Positions 14,092-14,170 of a DNA stretch of 14,170 nt are shown here, one piece after another. The translations under genes and the position numbers were made by a program. Below the pieces are notes generated by a model. It was not told the DNA's origin, did no database searches, and worked only from the letters and a program-made list of their open reading frames with translations. This DNA is from JANNOG01 sp964516515 (GTDB lineage Bacteria > Actinomycetota > Actinomycetes > Actinomycetales > JBBAYJ01), in NCBI GenBank assembly GCA_964516515.1, contig CAZEYA010000098.1, forward strand, positions 1 through 14,170, read 5' to 3'. Numbering within the stretch: position 1 is the stretch's first letter; every line of letters begins with the position of its first letter.

Positions 14092-14170
14092 CCCGGCTGC
14101 TGCTGCGCCTGGCCGTGATCTGCGGCACGGTGCTGGTTGCAACTGCCGTCTGGGCCAGCGCCGCGACGGC
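14088..14170 (+). CDS. fliP: FliP, flagellar export-gate protein (5' end only)
   Basis: Only 27 codons are visible before the window ends. The start ATG overlaps the fliO stop (ATGA). The residues MTRLLLRLAVICGTVLVATA are a basic N-terminus plus a hydrophobic core ending near VWASAA, which reads as a cleavable signal peptide. FliP is unusual among export-gate proteins in having one. The identification depends on this signal and on the standard fliO-fliP order; the diagnostic part of the protein lies outside the window. Confidence 0.75.
   Translation, partial: MTRLLLRLAVICGTVLVATAVWASAAT

Noticed and set aside
1..14170. Mobile element, prophage, defence system or tRNA
   Set aside because: No transposase, integrase, attachment repeat or foreign-looking composition was seen; all coding space is used by flagellar genes in a consistent high-GC style.

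Overview
This window is a stretch of a high-GC (about 70% by eye) bacterial flagellar gene cluster. All genes lie on the + strand and most are packed with overlapping stop/start codons. The gene order is fliF(partial)-fliG-fliH-fliI-fliJ-[NlpC/P60+SLT cell-wall hydrolase]-fliK-flgD-flgE-flbD-motA-motB-fliL-fliM-fliN-fliO-fliP(partial). The GC content, the Ala/Gly/Val/Asp-rich proteins, the frequent GTG starts, the FliM N-terminus without the usual CheY-binding helix and the two-domain wall hydrolase all point to a motile actinobacterium (Actinomycetota). I cannot name the genus from the sequence.

Layout. Positions 2-4631 encode the MS ring (FliF), the rotor switch protein FliG and the soluble part of the flagellar type III export ATPase (FliH, FliI, FliJ). 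Positions 4628-5602 encode a two-domain peptidoglycan hydrolase with no visible Sec signal, placed where a rod-penetration enzyme would be useful. Positions 5599-8958 hold the hook module: FliK (length control), FlgD (cap) and FlgE (hook subunit). fliK contains a 30-bp tandem repeat interrupted by a 100-N assembly gap. After a 169-bp intergenic region rich in dyad symmetry come flbD, the stator genes motA and motB, and fliL (9128-11733). A second intergenic region (11734-11840) carries a good candidate flagellar-sigma promoter in front of fliM. The window ends with the rest of the switch (fliM, fliN) and the start of the export-gate genes (fliO, fliP).

How the parts work together. FliF/G/M/N form the rotor and C ring, and MotA/MotB/FliL form the torque-generating stator. 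FliH/I/J feed substrates to a gate of which FliO and FliP are seen here. FlgD, FlgE and FliK build and measure the hook, and the wall hydrolase probably opens the peptidoglycan for the rod.

I found no CRISPR array, insertion sequence, tRNA or rRNA, and no clearly new multi-gene system. The points of most interest are the collapsed fliK repeat, the putative leaderless sigma-28-type promoter of fliM, the dyad-rich flgE-flbD spacer and its shared sequence words, an unusual glutamate in MotA, and the hydrolase fusion.
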